Part shown: piece after piece, positions 34,889-47,600 of the stretch | How positions within the stretch are numbered: the stretch's first letter is position 1 | Layout: every line of letters starts with the position of its first letter | Source of the DNA: Collybiopsis luxurians FD-317 M1 | Taxonomy: Eukaryota; Basidiomycota; Agaricomycetes; Agaricales; Omphalotaceae | Length of the DNA: 59,004 bases | Assembly: GCA_000827265.1 (NCBI GenBank) | Contig: KN834801.1 | Coordinates: forward strand, 263,684 to 322,687 | Direction of reading: 5' to 3' | The notes under the pieces: model-generated | The model's database searches: none | What the model was told of the DNA's origin: nothing | What the model saw: only the letters and a program-made list of their open reading frames with translations | Made by a program: the position numbers and the translations under genes

Positions 34889-37800
34889 TCTGAGCAGTGA
34901 CGCAGACAGTTTCAGACAAGTACAGGAAACGGAGTTGGGTGAGGTATCCTGCACTGTGGATGCTCAAGCATGTCAATTCACTACCTAATCCTGACCCGAC
35001 GGATATTGCTGCACTGGATGAGAAGCCTGTGAAAACTCATGGGATCAAGGTGGATTGTAAGGCGGAAGCTGCGAGGCCAGAGTTGAAATGTCAAGCGCAG
35101 GAGTGGGCAGGGATCGAACAAGACCTGAAATTGAACCTTTTTGTCTTTGTTGGGAGGTGGTCTAAATGCAAGGGAGTTGATCTTATTGCCGATGTTATGC
35201 CTGGATTGTATGTGTTCTGTCTGTCCCTGATGCTCCCTCTGAATATTTCATCTCTAGATTGGAAACAGACAAGTCGATTCAACTCATCACTGTCAGTCCG
35301 GTGGTTGATCTCTATGGCCATCTCACTGCTGAGAAGCTAGCTTGTTTGATGGAGATGCATCCTGGTCGTGTTTATTCCAAACCTGAATTCACGGTGCTGC
35401 CCCTGTATCTGTTCAGCAGAGTAGATTTTGCACCTATTCCTTCACAAGATGAGCCGTTTGGCTTGGTGGCTGTTGGGTTTGGGAGGAAGGGTGCCCTTGG
35501 AGTTGATAGTCATCTTGGTGGCCTTGGACTGACGCCTGGTTGGGTGAGTGTTAGGTGGACTGCTGTGAATTTAGATTTGCTGATGCTTTTTGGTCCTTAG
35601 TGGTTTCCCGTAGAATCGAGTTCAATGTTGCACATGCTGTCCCAACTGACAAAGACAATCAAGATGGCTCTCAAGTCAACTGACGAGGAACGAGCCCTTT
35701 GTGCGCGCTCCGCAGTCCAGCATTTTCCTGTAGTTGACTGGCGCCAATGTATAGAGGATTTCCATCAGTGCAGCATTGCCATGAGTCACCAAATTGCAGG
35801 AGAAAATGCTTGGTGACTGATGGATGGCGATGGATATTACAAACTGGAACCAGTAGATGATGCAGAGGAATGGGATGCTCAAGCAGAGATATATCCAACC
35901 TATGCAGGACTCTCCCACAGCAGACCAGGGTTCAACTGTCCCAATTCAAGTAGACAAACATCTGTTGAGGCTTTGGTTCCAATCACCAATGAACCCATCA
36001 ACCTCTACTCTGATCGTGAAAATCATCACCATCCATACACTTCGGATCCAGGAGATGATCTTACGGCGGTGTTGGATGGAGTTTCACAGGCCGAGAACCA
36101 CCCAACAGACTATGAAAACTTTCTCGAGCGAGTGGACCAGATGGTAGTGCGAGACCGCCGACAAATACCTGACCCTTTCCTCGATGGAACTAGCGGAAGA
36201 ATTCGACTAGGTGGATACTCAAGGATGGAATCGTCGGAATCTATAGCATCCATTGTTGACAGCAAGTCTGATTCCCCATTGAACAAGGCAATAGCATCAG
36301 TTAGTTTACATCTTTTTCTAGCATGATTTTGAATTCAAAAATGGCCTACACAGTTTACCAATGCCAATGGAAGCGTCGCTGCAAACTTTGTACACCATCT
36401 GGGAACTCTCAATGCCAAAAACTCTGAGCATGGTCTGTCGATTGAAAAGTAGCTGGTGAAAAGTGAAGAGGCATTTTTTTCGCAAGTCCGAAAGAAGAGA
36501 ATATCTTCTGCTAGCGCAAGCATCAAGTCCAGAGGTTCTTCAACCTGGGGAAGCAGCGACTCTCTAAACAAACTCTCTCAACCAGGCAGTATGTGAAATA
36601 TATTCTTGAGGAACAGGTGCCTTACTGACGCGCCCATGATACAGCTCCTGAGACAGAACCAGTTGACTACAACAAACCACCTGTTTTTCCAAGAACCCCT
36701 CCTCCTGAAATTCAAATGAACCGAATCCAGATTGCCTTGGCTCGTGAGATCAAAGGATGGCCTCTCTATACTATCATGATTGCATTAGGATAGGTGCATA
36801 GCCCAAAAAGTTTTGGTTATGGATGCATTCTGATCCTTCTTGAAGATGTTGAGTGCCACAAGCTTCCAGATGATCCTCCTCGCTGGTTGAAACTGGCAGG
36901 GCAACACCCAGTTATGCATCATTGGCGGCGTATTCCTTCTCTCCTCTATTGTACGGTATCCCCTCTGTCGAATCAAACCAGCCCGATACACTCTTTCTTT
37001 ACTGTGGCTTTTCTTTGGTGTTGCATTCTTGTTGATCGGACTGCCCTCTGTCACCGGCACACTACATCTGGTGCATACAGTTTTGTCCAATGTCGCGATG
37101 TGGTGCTATGCAATCACATCGGCTGCAGGGTTCTTGTTCTTTGCATTGAACTTTGGTATGTGTTAGTCAACACCCACATTCTCAATATGTACACAGGGAG
37201 CTGCTACTGAAGTTTGGGTATTCCGTGCATGCATTGTTCAAGGCTCGCAGCAAGTCTGGGTGGCAGTGCTATGGCACTGGGGATACACATTGAACAATCA
37301 GCCTCCTTCATACGTTGCGCCGTGGTGGCTTGCGGCGATCGTTTGGCCATTATCGGTGATGAGTTTTATTCCCACTTTCATTTTCTTTTGTGGTCTTCCT
37401 GGTCAGAAAAACGTTTTCTTTTTGTTGACCATTGCGCGGGGCTAATGGATAGCTTTTGTTCAGAATATTATCGTCAACCTCCTCCAAAGGTTTCTCATTT
37501 CCTTACTACACTCTTCTGGCGAAAACTAGTGATTTGGTTCCTCATATCTGAGATTCTCCAAGATTACTGGTTAAGCGGGGTACGTACCCTGTTTGCTTAT
37601 TGAATCCAAAATGTTGCCACTGATATTGATCTTTCTAATCTTTAGCCCTACAGATTGAATTGGACGTACCTCTGGAACATGAACATCCCAAAAATACATA
37701 TCCTCTTCCTTATCCTCAGATTCTTTGTTGGAGTCTGGGCAGTTGTACTTGTGGTATTGAGCCATTTCAGTAAAATGCATACGCAGTTGCTTCCAGTATT

Positions 37801-38357
37801 CGCTGTGGGTTTGGGTGCACTGAGGTGGTGTCAGGCAAGTTCAATAGTTGTAATCATTCGACGTTTCTTGACCATTCCAATCCAAACACTGACAGATGCT
37901 CTGGGGAACATCCTCCCTAGCAACCTACTACCATGGGGCAGCTCCTCAGGCCCCTACCTAAGTGTAAGTCTCTGGCTCTGGCTCGGTGTCCTCGATGCTC
38001 TCCAAGGCGTCAGCCTTGGCATGATCCTCCTCCAAACCCTCTCCCGCCTCCATGTCCTCGCAACCCTCGCCTTTTCCCAAATCATCAGCTCCGCTGTCGT
38101 GATGATTGCCCGCACGACGTTGCACGACAGGCTGGGGCCAGGTCGGGTATTCCCAAATCTTGGGATGTGGAATCTGGCTACAGACGGATGGACAGGGTCG
38201 CTGGTTGTTCAGCCAATGTTTTGGGTTGCGCTGGGGTGCCAGTTGATTATTGTTGCGGGGTACTTTTGGTTTTATAGAAGGGAGGAGCTTGGTATGTCTT
38301 TTTTGCTGCTATTGGGAATTAGAGGTTGATTTTGGTTTCTGTTTAGCTCGACCTTGA
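34889..38357 (+). pseudogene. Alpha-1,3-glucan synthase, C-terminal half, broken
   Basis: The sequence enters mid-gene in the GT5 (glycogen-synthase-like) domain: [40 protein letters not shown] and [20 protein letters not shown]. The EX7E site reads EPFGLVAVG, so its second Glu is Gly (GGG at 35475-35477). The linker and the multi-span export domain follow (REIKGWPLYTIMIALG, NMNIPKIHILFLILRFFVGV, LWLWLGVLDALQGVSLGMIL). A GTATGT...TTTAG intron leads to the terminal LARP and TGA at 38355-38357. Breaks are TGA 35814-35816, TAG 36450-36452, TAG 36791-36793 (at a Gln normally followed by an intron) and TGA 36888-36890. Several family Arg positions read Cys, His or Gln. The amylase-like N-terminal half is absent. 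Intact enzymes sit in the plasma membrane and make wall alpha-glucan. Confidence 0.85.
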
Positions 38358-39742
38358 TGAATGATTGTGGATGAAGATCTGGATAATTCGATGCTCAATG
38401 GACATTTCATTTTAATATTTTTTTTTTACACAACACCTGGACTTTTTGGACTACGATTACGACGCTGTATCTACTCTTGGGACATTTATTTTTCTTGTTT
38501 TGAACTCATTATGGACTACATATCCATAATCTATCTTGCGACAATTTTGCTTTACTCATTTGTATCCTGTTACTGTTGTAGATGGCCTTTTTGAACAATG
38601 TACATTTTGGTATTAACGATTTTGCATTTAAATCTTTCAGCTGCCACGTGGATATTGGATTACTGTTACAGCGATACGGACCCGCCAACAAAAGCTAGTC
38701 CAAATTGCTCAGGGAAAAGCCCCCCCGAAAGGCACAACACGACAAGCAAGGAGTCCAATTTTGAAATTATACACAATTTACATTTCCTCAATAACAGCCG
38801 TCAATGTAGCTTCATCCATAAGTACATAGTTTAGTGCTTAGCCTTGAGTAAAGTAAAAACTTCCCTGTGAAAATGTAATATTATAGGAATATTAGCTGCG
38901 GCAAGCTAAGGTACTGTCCTTACTCACATAGTGCAGTATACATAGTATATAATCCACCCAATAGTAATGCACTACACTGCTGTACAGAGCACACAGGCTT
39001 GCGCTGCTGCATTCAGCTTATACATAGATGTTGAGAGGGACAATGCACTGAGCAAAGAAGAGTCTGCAGAGGGGGGTGGACTCACTGATGCTGACTGATA
39101 TTCACAGTGTCAAGATTTGCTTGCCTACTTATCATGCATTGAATGAGGGAGTCCAGAGTTTGTATCTCATTTGGGGGAAATCTGTGCCTAGATGAAACCT
39201 GAGGAGACTAGCTCTTGAGACCAGCACCTGACTGGGATTTATAATTGTATGTGGACGCAGTGTCAATGAGTCCTTGCATGTATCAAAAACAGGGGAGATC
39301 GGCATTTGGAAAAGAAACTAGCGGTGTGACAGGGACCTGATCCAACCTCAGCCAGTCCCATTTTAGAAGTCAAGTGGATGCAAGTAGCCTAGTAGGTGGT
39401 TAGCTAATGCTGTGCTGGGATTTACATATAGCTCAATTGCCAAGTGCATTTCCACTTTTTTTCTATTTAGCATATGGCTACTATCTTAATTGACATTCCA
39501 CCGTGTAGTCTACTTTATGTATATCTCAGCCTTGATTAACTAGGTCATGCAGCAAAGCTTGGAAGTTGAACATCTGCATGTGAACAAAGAGAAACAAAGA
39601 CACAAAATGAATACATAAACATATATTACAGTAAGGGAAATATAAACCTGAAAAGATTACTGAGTTATTTGTGAACCCTTCATTCTACAGTTCAACAACT
39701 CTCTGCAGCATTACCTTCCTGGCTGCCACAGGTACCATGTAT
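38358..39742. other. Spacer after glucan synthase relic, no gene seen
   Basis: No supported exon is visible on either strand. The base composition changes near 38700-38900: CpG becomes scarce and stays so to about 48350. That change may mark one edge of a transposon block. Confidence 0.4.
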
Positions 39743-41421
39743 TCAATGCTGCCTATCTCCTTCAAAGGTACATACAAGGTTGCAGGACAAGCATACATGT
39801 ATTGCAGTTGATACTAGTATCCACACATCCTGAGGAACTCCAAGATGAGAATTCCAAGCAAGAAAAGGCCTTCCAGTTGCAGTATGTAGCCCAGAAGCCA
39901 CATCCAATGGCAATTTAGGAGGTGTAAGCAAAGGAACTGGTGAATTGGGAAGTTGGACTCCCACTGTAAAAAAAAAATAATTAATTAATTAATTAGATGC
40001 AAAAAAAAAGATGACTACAACTGTCACTTACCTGTGGGACAAGCTGGGGTGTTGAGGCAGTGAATTTTCTCTGTACCGTTACACAGTTCATGACCCAAAT
40101 GAGCCAGATACCCATCAGGTGTGAATTCGCAGAGACAACCAGTGCATAGTTGACTGCTTGACATCAACTGAAGGAAGGAAGGGACACTAAGCCCTCGACT
40201 ACCATTCAGTGCACATATAGCTTGCCCAGTAGCTGTGTCAAAAGCTTGTAGATGGCTATAAATGGCTGCACATTGGTTATTGGGCTTGTGGGGGTAGTAT
40301 GGGAGTAGGAGCTCAATGGTATTGAGAGGGTTATAAGCTGGATGTGCATCAGGGTGTTCTGAGAAAGTGCTCTTTTCTAATAGCTGCATTAGGTAGATAA
40401 AGTTACAACATACCCTGGAAAAACTTTGTACTGGATAATCCACTAAGAAGTGCTATCAGACGCCAATCTGTATGGTATTTGAATTTGAACAAATTTTCTG
40501 GAATCTGTAATAAGGTCACTTACCTGGTGAGGCCCGGGCCTCTGCTACAGGGGCAGAATAGAAAGATGTCAACTTCCTTGATGCCACAAGCTGCTGAGGT
40601 CTGGGTAAAGAATGAAGTTGGGAAACAGGTAATGGCTCAAGGGATATGCCAGATGAATTGGAATTTTTGTCCTTGTGGCTCGCATGTTCTTGAAACTGAT
40701 CAGAAAATGGACCTTTGTTACACCCAATCAGACAGCCCTTACCAATGTTCTTGTAGTTTTTGCAAGCTATCAATGCCTAGGTAAGCAAAAGAGCACAAGG
40801 ATGACATTTTAAAAAACACCCACTTTCATTGAGATGACCCAGGTTTCTATCTACCCATACAACCTCCACTAATTGATCCAGCTAAATTACAGGTGTAAAC
40901 GGCGAATCAATATAAGAAACATACTTCGCAAGTTGCAACCCTGGTGCTTAGCTTGGAAAAAATATTGTGTAGTGCCTTTGCATTTTATAGTATGCACTGT
41001 CATCATGCATTCCCTTATGGTAAGAAAGGGGTTGAGGACATGGGGGCAGTATGGCGGCTTGTAGTCTGGTATCAGGTGGTAAATGGTTGGGTTGGGAGAA
41101 ATAATGCTACCATCTGGGGCAGCTTGAATGGGCCTAGAGGGAGTCAGTTAAATCAGCAGTTTGTTTGACTTATACTAGAACATACGGCTCCCATTTCTCC
41201 AAGTTTCGGGTCCTCATATTGCAAGTTAAGAGCCTTCCATTGCACACAGAACAGTGAAAGACTTTCTCAAATTTGATGATACTGGGATGATGATAAAGGG
41301 CAATCTGCTGATCTTGGGTCAAAAGAGAGAGAGGTGTAGAAGTGCTGCGGGTGACACGAGGCTGAATAAAGCGAGTATAGCAACCTTTGCGATGGCAGTC
41401 AACAGGCATGCTGTGAAGCAC
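39743..41421 (-). CDS. Unknown multi-exon Cys/His-containing protein
   Basis: A 5' exon (41421-41170 region) carries DCHRKGCYTRFIQPRVTRST and KVFHCSVCNGRLLTC. A following stretch reads ISPNPTIYHLIPDYKPPYCP. The exon around 40779-40516 has a Cys/His cluster (CLIGCNKGPFSDQFQEHASH). A GTAAGT...TACAG intron joins it to WRLIALLSGLSSTKFFQ. Next comes EKSTFSEHPDAHPAYNPLNT and ALNGSRGLSVPSFLQLMSSS. Across GTAAGT...AACAG it continues GVQLPNSPVPLLTPPKLPLD and GRPFLAWNSHLGVPQDVW, to TGA at 39743. The 3' four exons join in good phase without stops; the 5' joins are less certain. I do not recognise the family, but CX2C and CX3C pairs suggest zinc binding. It shares the CpG-poor block with the BTB gene and transposase B. 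Confidence 0.5.
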
Positions 41422-41532
41422 TGAGACAAAACAGACAGCTCACCATGACTCTTTTTATGCAAGTGTTAGCGTCTATTGTGGAGTTCCATGAGGTAAAGTT
41501 GTCACAAATTGGCAGAGGTCTGAATGCAAAAA

Positions 41533-41666
41533 GAGGTGAAGCCATGGGTGGTGAAGAGAGAGGGATGTGATATGAGGTGAAGTCATGGGAGGTGAAAAGG
41601 GAGAGAGAAGGATGTGATATGAAGTGAAGTCATGGGAAATGAAAAGGGAGAGAGAGATGTGATATG
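41533..41666. repeat. 45-47-base minisatellite, about three copies
   Basis: ATGTGATATG recurs at 41565, 41612 and 41657. The units between contain GGTGAAGTCATGGGA and AAAAGGGAGAGAGA. A partial copy precedes them. It lies just upstream of the unknown gene's first recognised exon. Confidence 0.8.
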
Positions 41667-42438
41667 CATTTACAGTGAAAGCTTCTGACAATTGCGATAT
41701 CATAAACATGTGTTATGATGGGAGTGCTGTCGTCTTTTCTGTGTAACAAGAGAGAAGCATTAATTGCAAGCTGCCAGCAAGATGACATATTCCAAGGTCC
41801 TTTACACGGCAGTAAGTCCAATTTGGAAGAGCTAAGAGAAACAAATGAGATACATGCTTCACCAAGTGACAATGAACAAGGGGTTTTCACTTAATTTCCT
41901 GAATTGGAAAATTTCCTAAGGGATCTGCATTAGGGATAGAGATCATTCCATCACTTGGGGCTGTGTTATGGCTACAATGACTTGGGGCAGACTATTATTC
42001 TTGATGAACCAGGCAGTTAATGACTTGAAAACATACTGGTCTCCTGACTTGCCAGTGAACACTGAGCTTCTATGGTTCACCCAAAATTCATTCTAAGCCC
42101 TGTATTTCTTCAAACACCCTTTCAGAACATAAGCTTGAAAGTAATCACTTAAATTGAAATGCTATGTTCATTATTTTTAGAAACTAAAATAATGGATTAC
42201 TAGCAGCAGAAGCTGTCCAGACAGTTAAATGGGTAATACACAGGTCCCTACAGCTGGGAGATCAAGGGGGGACAGTGCTTAAGGCCTCAATACATGTCCA
42301 TTGCAAGCTTTAGCCAAAGACTTATTCTGACTCTTTAATAAGACAGGATTTTCATTTATCATTTCTAAGGCATGTATTGCTCATATACAGGTAACTAACT
42401 GAGGGAGAAAAGACAGAATGTGCAAGCTATTCATGCTT

Positions 42439-43402
42439 CTAGAGTGGAAAGCAAACAGAAGCAAGCTGGCTGAAGGTGGCACCTTTCCAACCTTCGAAAC
42501 ACTCCTTGCAGCAGTTTTTGCCTGCAGGTAAAGCTGCCTCTACACTCATAGCAACATCCTGCATGGTGGGTTCATGCAGCCTTCCTGTTGTATTATACCC
42601 TTCAATTGCAAAGTGCTGAAGTCCCAGTAAACCATGAGGCGGCCCCATTTTATCTGCCAGAGCCGGAACAACAATGTCCCGCCAATGAGCACAGATAACT
42701 GCATGGTTTTGAGCAATGGCATGACCAGCAGTCAATGCATTTACCAGGCGCTCTCGATAGATGGCCTAAACATAGTCAACACCAGCCCCAAGAAATTAAA
42801 GAGAAAAGATACTGACCCACTTCATACACAGTGTAGCATTAACCCCAAGGTCCCATAGGGTTTCAGTAGAGAAATGAACAGAGTATGGAGCAGCTGCAGC
42901 AAAGAGTGGAGCATGATTGTATTTTCCAGCAAGTAGGAAGACTGAATAGATATCAGGAGATGGAATGAAACAGCTGAAGAATGACGCTATTAATGTAATG
43001 GTATAAAGAAAAATAAGTTAATACTTACAACAGCTGGGCTAAGAAACAGTCAGTGGCGCATTCAAGACCCCATTCATGAGCAGCCTGAATGACATTGGAA
43101 AGCTCCAAGAATGACATGGTACCAAGGTCAGGGCCAGTGCGCTGTGGGTAGAGATAGTGCAACAAAATATCAAGGACATCAGAACTATGTTTGACTTGGA
43201 CCTGGTCATTGTTTTGAGAGTGAAGCAGGACAATCGAGGAAGGGATGTGTCCAATCATAACCTGAACATTCTGGCTGTGAATGCGGTAGAGCTTTTCATC
43301 AAAGGAGTAAATGGCCAGGTCACCATAACCAACTGTAAAACTCAGTTGAGAATCAAATGAAATAAAACCAAAGGTTGAACAAACAGTCTGTGCTATGTTC
43401 AT
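42439..43402 (-). CDS. BTB/POZ-domain protein, intact, three exons
   Basis: The exons are 43402-43029, 42973-42817 and 42765-42439, totalling 858 bases or 285 residues with no stop. Introns are GTAAGT...TTCAG (55 bases) and GTCAGT...TTTAG. Exon 1 holds the BTB core: DLAIYSFDEKLYRIHSQNVQ, then the helix pattern VLDILLHYLYPQRTGPDLGT and LSNVIQAAHEWGLECATDCF. Exons 2 and 3 form a helical C-terminus (IYSVFLLAGKYNHAPLFAAA, YRERLVNALTAGHAIAQNHA) with a late Cys pair (KNCCKECFEGW). The pattern matches a large Agaricomycete BTB family. BTB domains dimerise and can recruit Cul3 ligases, but no role is inferable here. An in-frame Met at 43420 is an alternative start. It is notable for being intact in a CpG-poor, transposon-rich block. 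Confidence 0.75.
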
Positions 43403-44652
43403 AGTCTGCAAAGAGATCAAACATGGTACAAGTATTAGCCAAAGGCTGGGAGTAATATGATGTTTTTATACTGTAACCAAGAGTAATATAAATGTCACTG
43501 ACTCATTTATTTTCTAAAATTGGAAGCAATGAGTTCATTTCAAGAACCAGCATAAACTCGACTGTGAAGAAAGCTGTTGTAAAGGAGGGATGTGATAGAA
43601 GAAAGGATATGCACATTGTATGATGTTGTGGATGATGATGATGTGTGTGGTCCCTGTTTCTAGTTCTCTTCTTGGATCACATATGCTCGGAACACCTTTC
43701 CATAAGTCACACTTCTGGTTTTAATAGAAGCAAAGATATCGTTCCGTGCCTCATGGTTCATATTGGTGCCATCCTTCTCAAATCACACCCTCCTTCAATG
43801 CCTCTCCATTTGTCACATATTTCACATATTTCACACCTCTCCTTCAAGCAATTTAATTAAACTATATATAATCAACTCAAACATTTCATATTGAAATAGC
43901 TTACATAAACCTCAAATTTCTGTGTTTCTTTTGCCGAGAAAGCAAAATATTGGTCATGTGGTGAAAGTTACATAAACCTCAAATTCAAGAAAGCGAGATA
44001 ATGGTCAGGTGAAGACACTTACATAATCCTCAAATTTCTGCATTTTCTGTTCCACATTGCTGAATTCATCTTGTTATAGTATCTGTTATGCAAGAGGACT
44101 GTGTAAATTATTCTGTATAGAGTTCATCTACTAGTAACTCATCTACAATAGAATAAAGCTCAGAATTTGCTTCATGACAATTTTTGTCCAACAGTGCTCG
44201 ACTGGATTCAGACTGCCAAAATGGGTATTCAAACATGTATTAGTTTATAAATGATATCAAGGTACCATTGATGATAGAGTATGGTCCAAGAATGCTGAGT
44301 GAAAGTGGATACAATGTGTCAAGCATTGAGGTGGAAGGAAAGCTGCAGGTGCTTCTGTATATGGCATGAGATTATGTGTTCTAATTGGGCACCTAATAAG
44401 CCTGCCTACTGCACTGTCAAATGAAAACTAGACTAGCTCTCACCAAGCTTTTCTGCAGATTGCTAAGTCATACAATGGCAATATTGTAGTCCATGCATAG
44501 GTCCATTTCTTCTGCATATTTAGTGTAGCTAGGCCCATAATGACAATTTCTCAAGGAATACATATACTACATGCCGGATAAGATAAGCGCCCAAATATAT
44601 CACTAATCATGAAACCTGAACAGCTTTTACTTCAACCCAGCACCACCATCAT
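43403..44652. other. Spacer between BTB gene and transposase B
   Basis: This is an A/T-rich, CpG-poor interval between two divergently transcribed genes. It contains short repeats but no supported exon. Confidence 0.4.
43901..44040. repeat. Short irregular repeats, TTACATAAACCTCAAATT
   Basis: TTACATAAACCTCAAATT occurs at 43901 and 43968. A variant (TTACATAATCCTCAAATT) is at 44019. Each of the first two is followed by a partly conserved AGAAAGC...TGGTCA segment. Spacing is 67 and 51 bases. Confidence 0.7.
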
Positions 44653-47600
44653 ATGGCTAAACAAGTGGTTTGTACTTGTAATCTCTGCTGCAAATCTGTT
44701 TTTCTTGATCCCAATGGCCATAAAACTATTGGACAAAAAGTATCTATCCAAATCAAGAGAAATCATCTGCAGAGACAATTGGAGGATCAGTTAAAAGGAA
44801 GAAAGAAGTCTCAGAAAATGCCTTGGTCTGTGAAACCAACCTCTCGGCCTCCATCAAAACGCACTCCTCAGACTCCTCAATTTGAGGTTCCTGATTTAAC
44901 CCTAAGTAAGTAATTTATTTGAAATCCAGGTGTTAAGCTGATAGTTGCAGTTATCAAACCCATCTATCAACTGTGCTTCATCTCTGTGGCATGGTTAGTT
45001 CTCTGCAAGGGGGTTAGCCAGAGGACAGCAAATATTATTCTTTGTGTTCTTCGTCTCATCCTTTTCACTGCTGTTCAACTCATCTATCTTGCACTGAAGG
45101 AGCTTGGTGCACAAATTAATGCACCTTCACCTATATCTGGGATTCCACTTGACATTAGGACAGTATATAATAGCTTGGATGTGAATCCAAGGCTTATCCA
45201 TCATATTGTCTGCCCAAAGCGCTTTATGCAATATCCAGCAAATACACGTCGCCGTATTTGTAAATATCGCAAATCAAGCTGAGCCCACAAGTGCAAAACA
45301 GAATTGTTTAAAAAGAGGTGGTATGCTAAGGGTCAATATTTCAAACGCATTCCACAGTGCTTGTATACAACTCAATCCTTTGAATCATGGCTGGAAAGCC
45401 TATTTTCACGGCCCAGAATTGAAGAATGTCTTCAGCAGACATTTTTCAGATTAACGCATAGTAACTGGAGGAGAGGGGAAAAGATGTGAGATGTGTATGA
45501 CAGCCCAGCCTGGCAGGAGCATCTATGAAACTATCTACGTACCCCTTATCACCTTGTCTTTGCAGTTTATGTAGACTGGTTCAATCCTTTGGGGAATAAG
45601 GCTGCTGGTAAGTGTTAATCAGGTCTACATGTTTTTCTTTTTAAGAGATTTTTGCAAGAAAAACCATCTCATGTGGTGCCATTGTTCTCTACTGCATGAA
45701 CCTTCCTCTTGAAATATGCTTTCTCCCTGAAAATACCTTAGTCATTGGTCTCATGCCTGCTCCTGATGGGGCCACTGTTTGGACCATTTCACATATCCTG
45801 GAGTTCTTTCAAAACAGTGTGTCTGCCTTTCACAATGGCAGGCAACTTGCCACCTTTAATCATCCCCAAGGAGTAACTGTTGCTGCCTGAGTTTACCTTG
45901 CTATTGCCGATCTTCAAGCAAGTAAAAAGATCATTGGCTTTGGATCTCATGGCTGTGACTACTTCTGCACCTACTGTCTTTGCCACAGGGATAATGTAGA
46001 GGATCTGGAGCATGAGTCCTGGGTGCGGCGAAATGGGAGAGATGTCAGAGAGCAGGCTCAGACATGGTTAAATGCATCCTTGGTCAAGGAAAAGAACAAA
46101 TTGTTCAAGGAGAATGGTGTATGCTGGACCCCCTTGTATAACTTTCCACATTGGGATCCTGTTCGTTGTACCATTCTTGGTCCAATGCATGCTGGTTTTG
46201 AAGGATACATGGAGTATCATCTTCGAGCACTGTGGGGTTTAGGGCAAAAGAAGGAGACTGTAAAGCAGATTGCAGAGAGAGAAGCTGATGAACAATTCTC
46301 ACAAGTGGATACAGAGGAGGCCGGGACTGACTTGGAGAGCCTGGACATTGAAATGAGTGAAGCCTCAGAGGAAAATTCCAGCATAGACTTGATAGACTCT
46401 GATGAAGAGATGGAAGAGAGCTTGGATGGTGAAAGAGAAGAGGAGGCTGATGAGGAAGAAAGTGATGGAAGTGCAACTCCACCCACAAATCCAGGGTCCA
46501 GCACTTTCTTCAACTCTGAGATGGCCTCATGGGATTTGGAACTTTCAGATGATGAGGGTGGGCATGATGACCCCAACTTCATTGGAGTAGATCCTGGAGC
46601 ATTTCAGTTCACTTCAGAACAGGTGAAGGCCATCCACCAGTGCATTACAGATGTCATGCTCCCCTCTTGGGTTGAGCGCCCTCCAGGTAACCTTGGGGAG
46701 AGTAAACATGGAAAGCTCAAAGCACATCAACTCTGGGTTCTCTTCAGTGTCATTTTCCCTCTCATCATCCCAGAGTTCTGGTTCAATGGGGATGAGGTTG
46801 AAAGCCTCAGGCTGGAAAATTTTTGTCACCTTGTTGCCTCCTTAAATCTACTTGCAGCATACTCTACATCAGAAAAAGAAGCAAATGAATTCCAGAACCA
46901 CTTTACCTCCTATCGGAGAACAATGCAGGACTTACACCCAGGCTTCCCATCTATGCCAAACCACCATTATTCTATGCATTTTTCTGAGTTAATGAAATTT
47001 TGGGGACCAATGGGAACATTAAGTGAGTTCCCTGGTGAACGCCTGAATGGACAGCTACAGCGTATTCCAACAAATAATCATTTTGGTAAGGCATCTTGCA
47101 TTCTCAACCATTGCTGTCTTTCTAACCTTATTCACAGTTGATATGGAGCTCACCATGATTCAACAGTATTCTCGAAAATCCAAATTACAAGCATTACTTC
47201 ATGAATCCAGAAACCTAAATGTCTTGCTAGAGAGCTCAGGTTCTCCATTGGAAGTACCCACTATAGAAGAGCTCATTGGAGTTCTGGAACCACACAACAT
47301 TTATGGCTTTATGGACCCTCCTAAAATCATGACTGACTCAGAGGTAGCTGCATTCCTTGCAAAGGCATTAGAGTTTGAGGATTGCAGGCACTACAGCTAT
47401 CTCCTGGCCTACCTCAACACACATGACTCTCACTATCATTCTGCCTATTCTCTGCACATTCCTACCAATAGTCTAGTCCTGCCAACTGCTGTCCAATCTC
47501 GACGACATTACACCTTTGATGGACGGACTTACCACTGTAAAAAATCAATAGAATCTTCCAGCCATATATACCACTACATTCCAGGAGCAGGCTCAGGAAC

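Noticed and set aside
34391..34900. 169-codon plus-strand ORF
   Set aside because: It overlaps the spliced N-terminal part of the TET/JBP gene on the other strand, which carries recognisable motifs.
46105..46582. Ser/His-rich minus-strand ORFs
   Set aside because: They are shadows of the acidic insert of transposase B.
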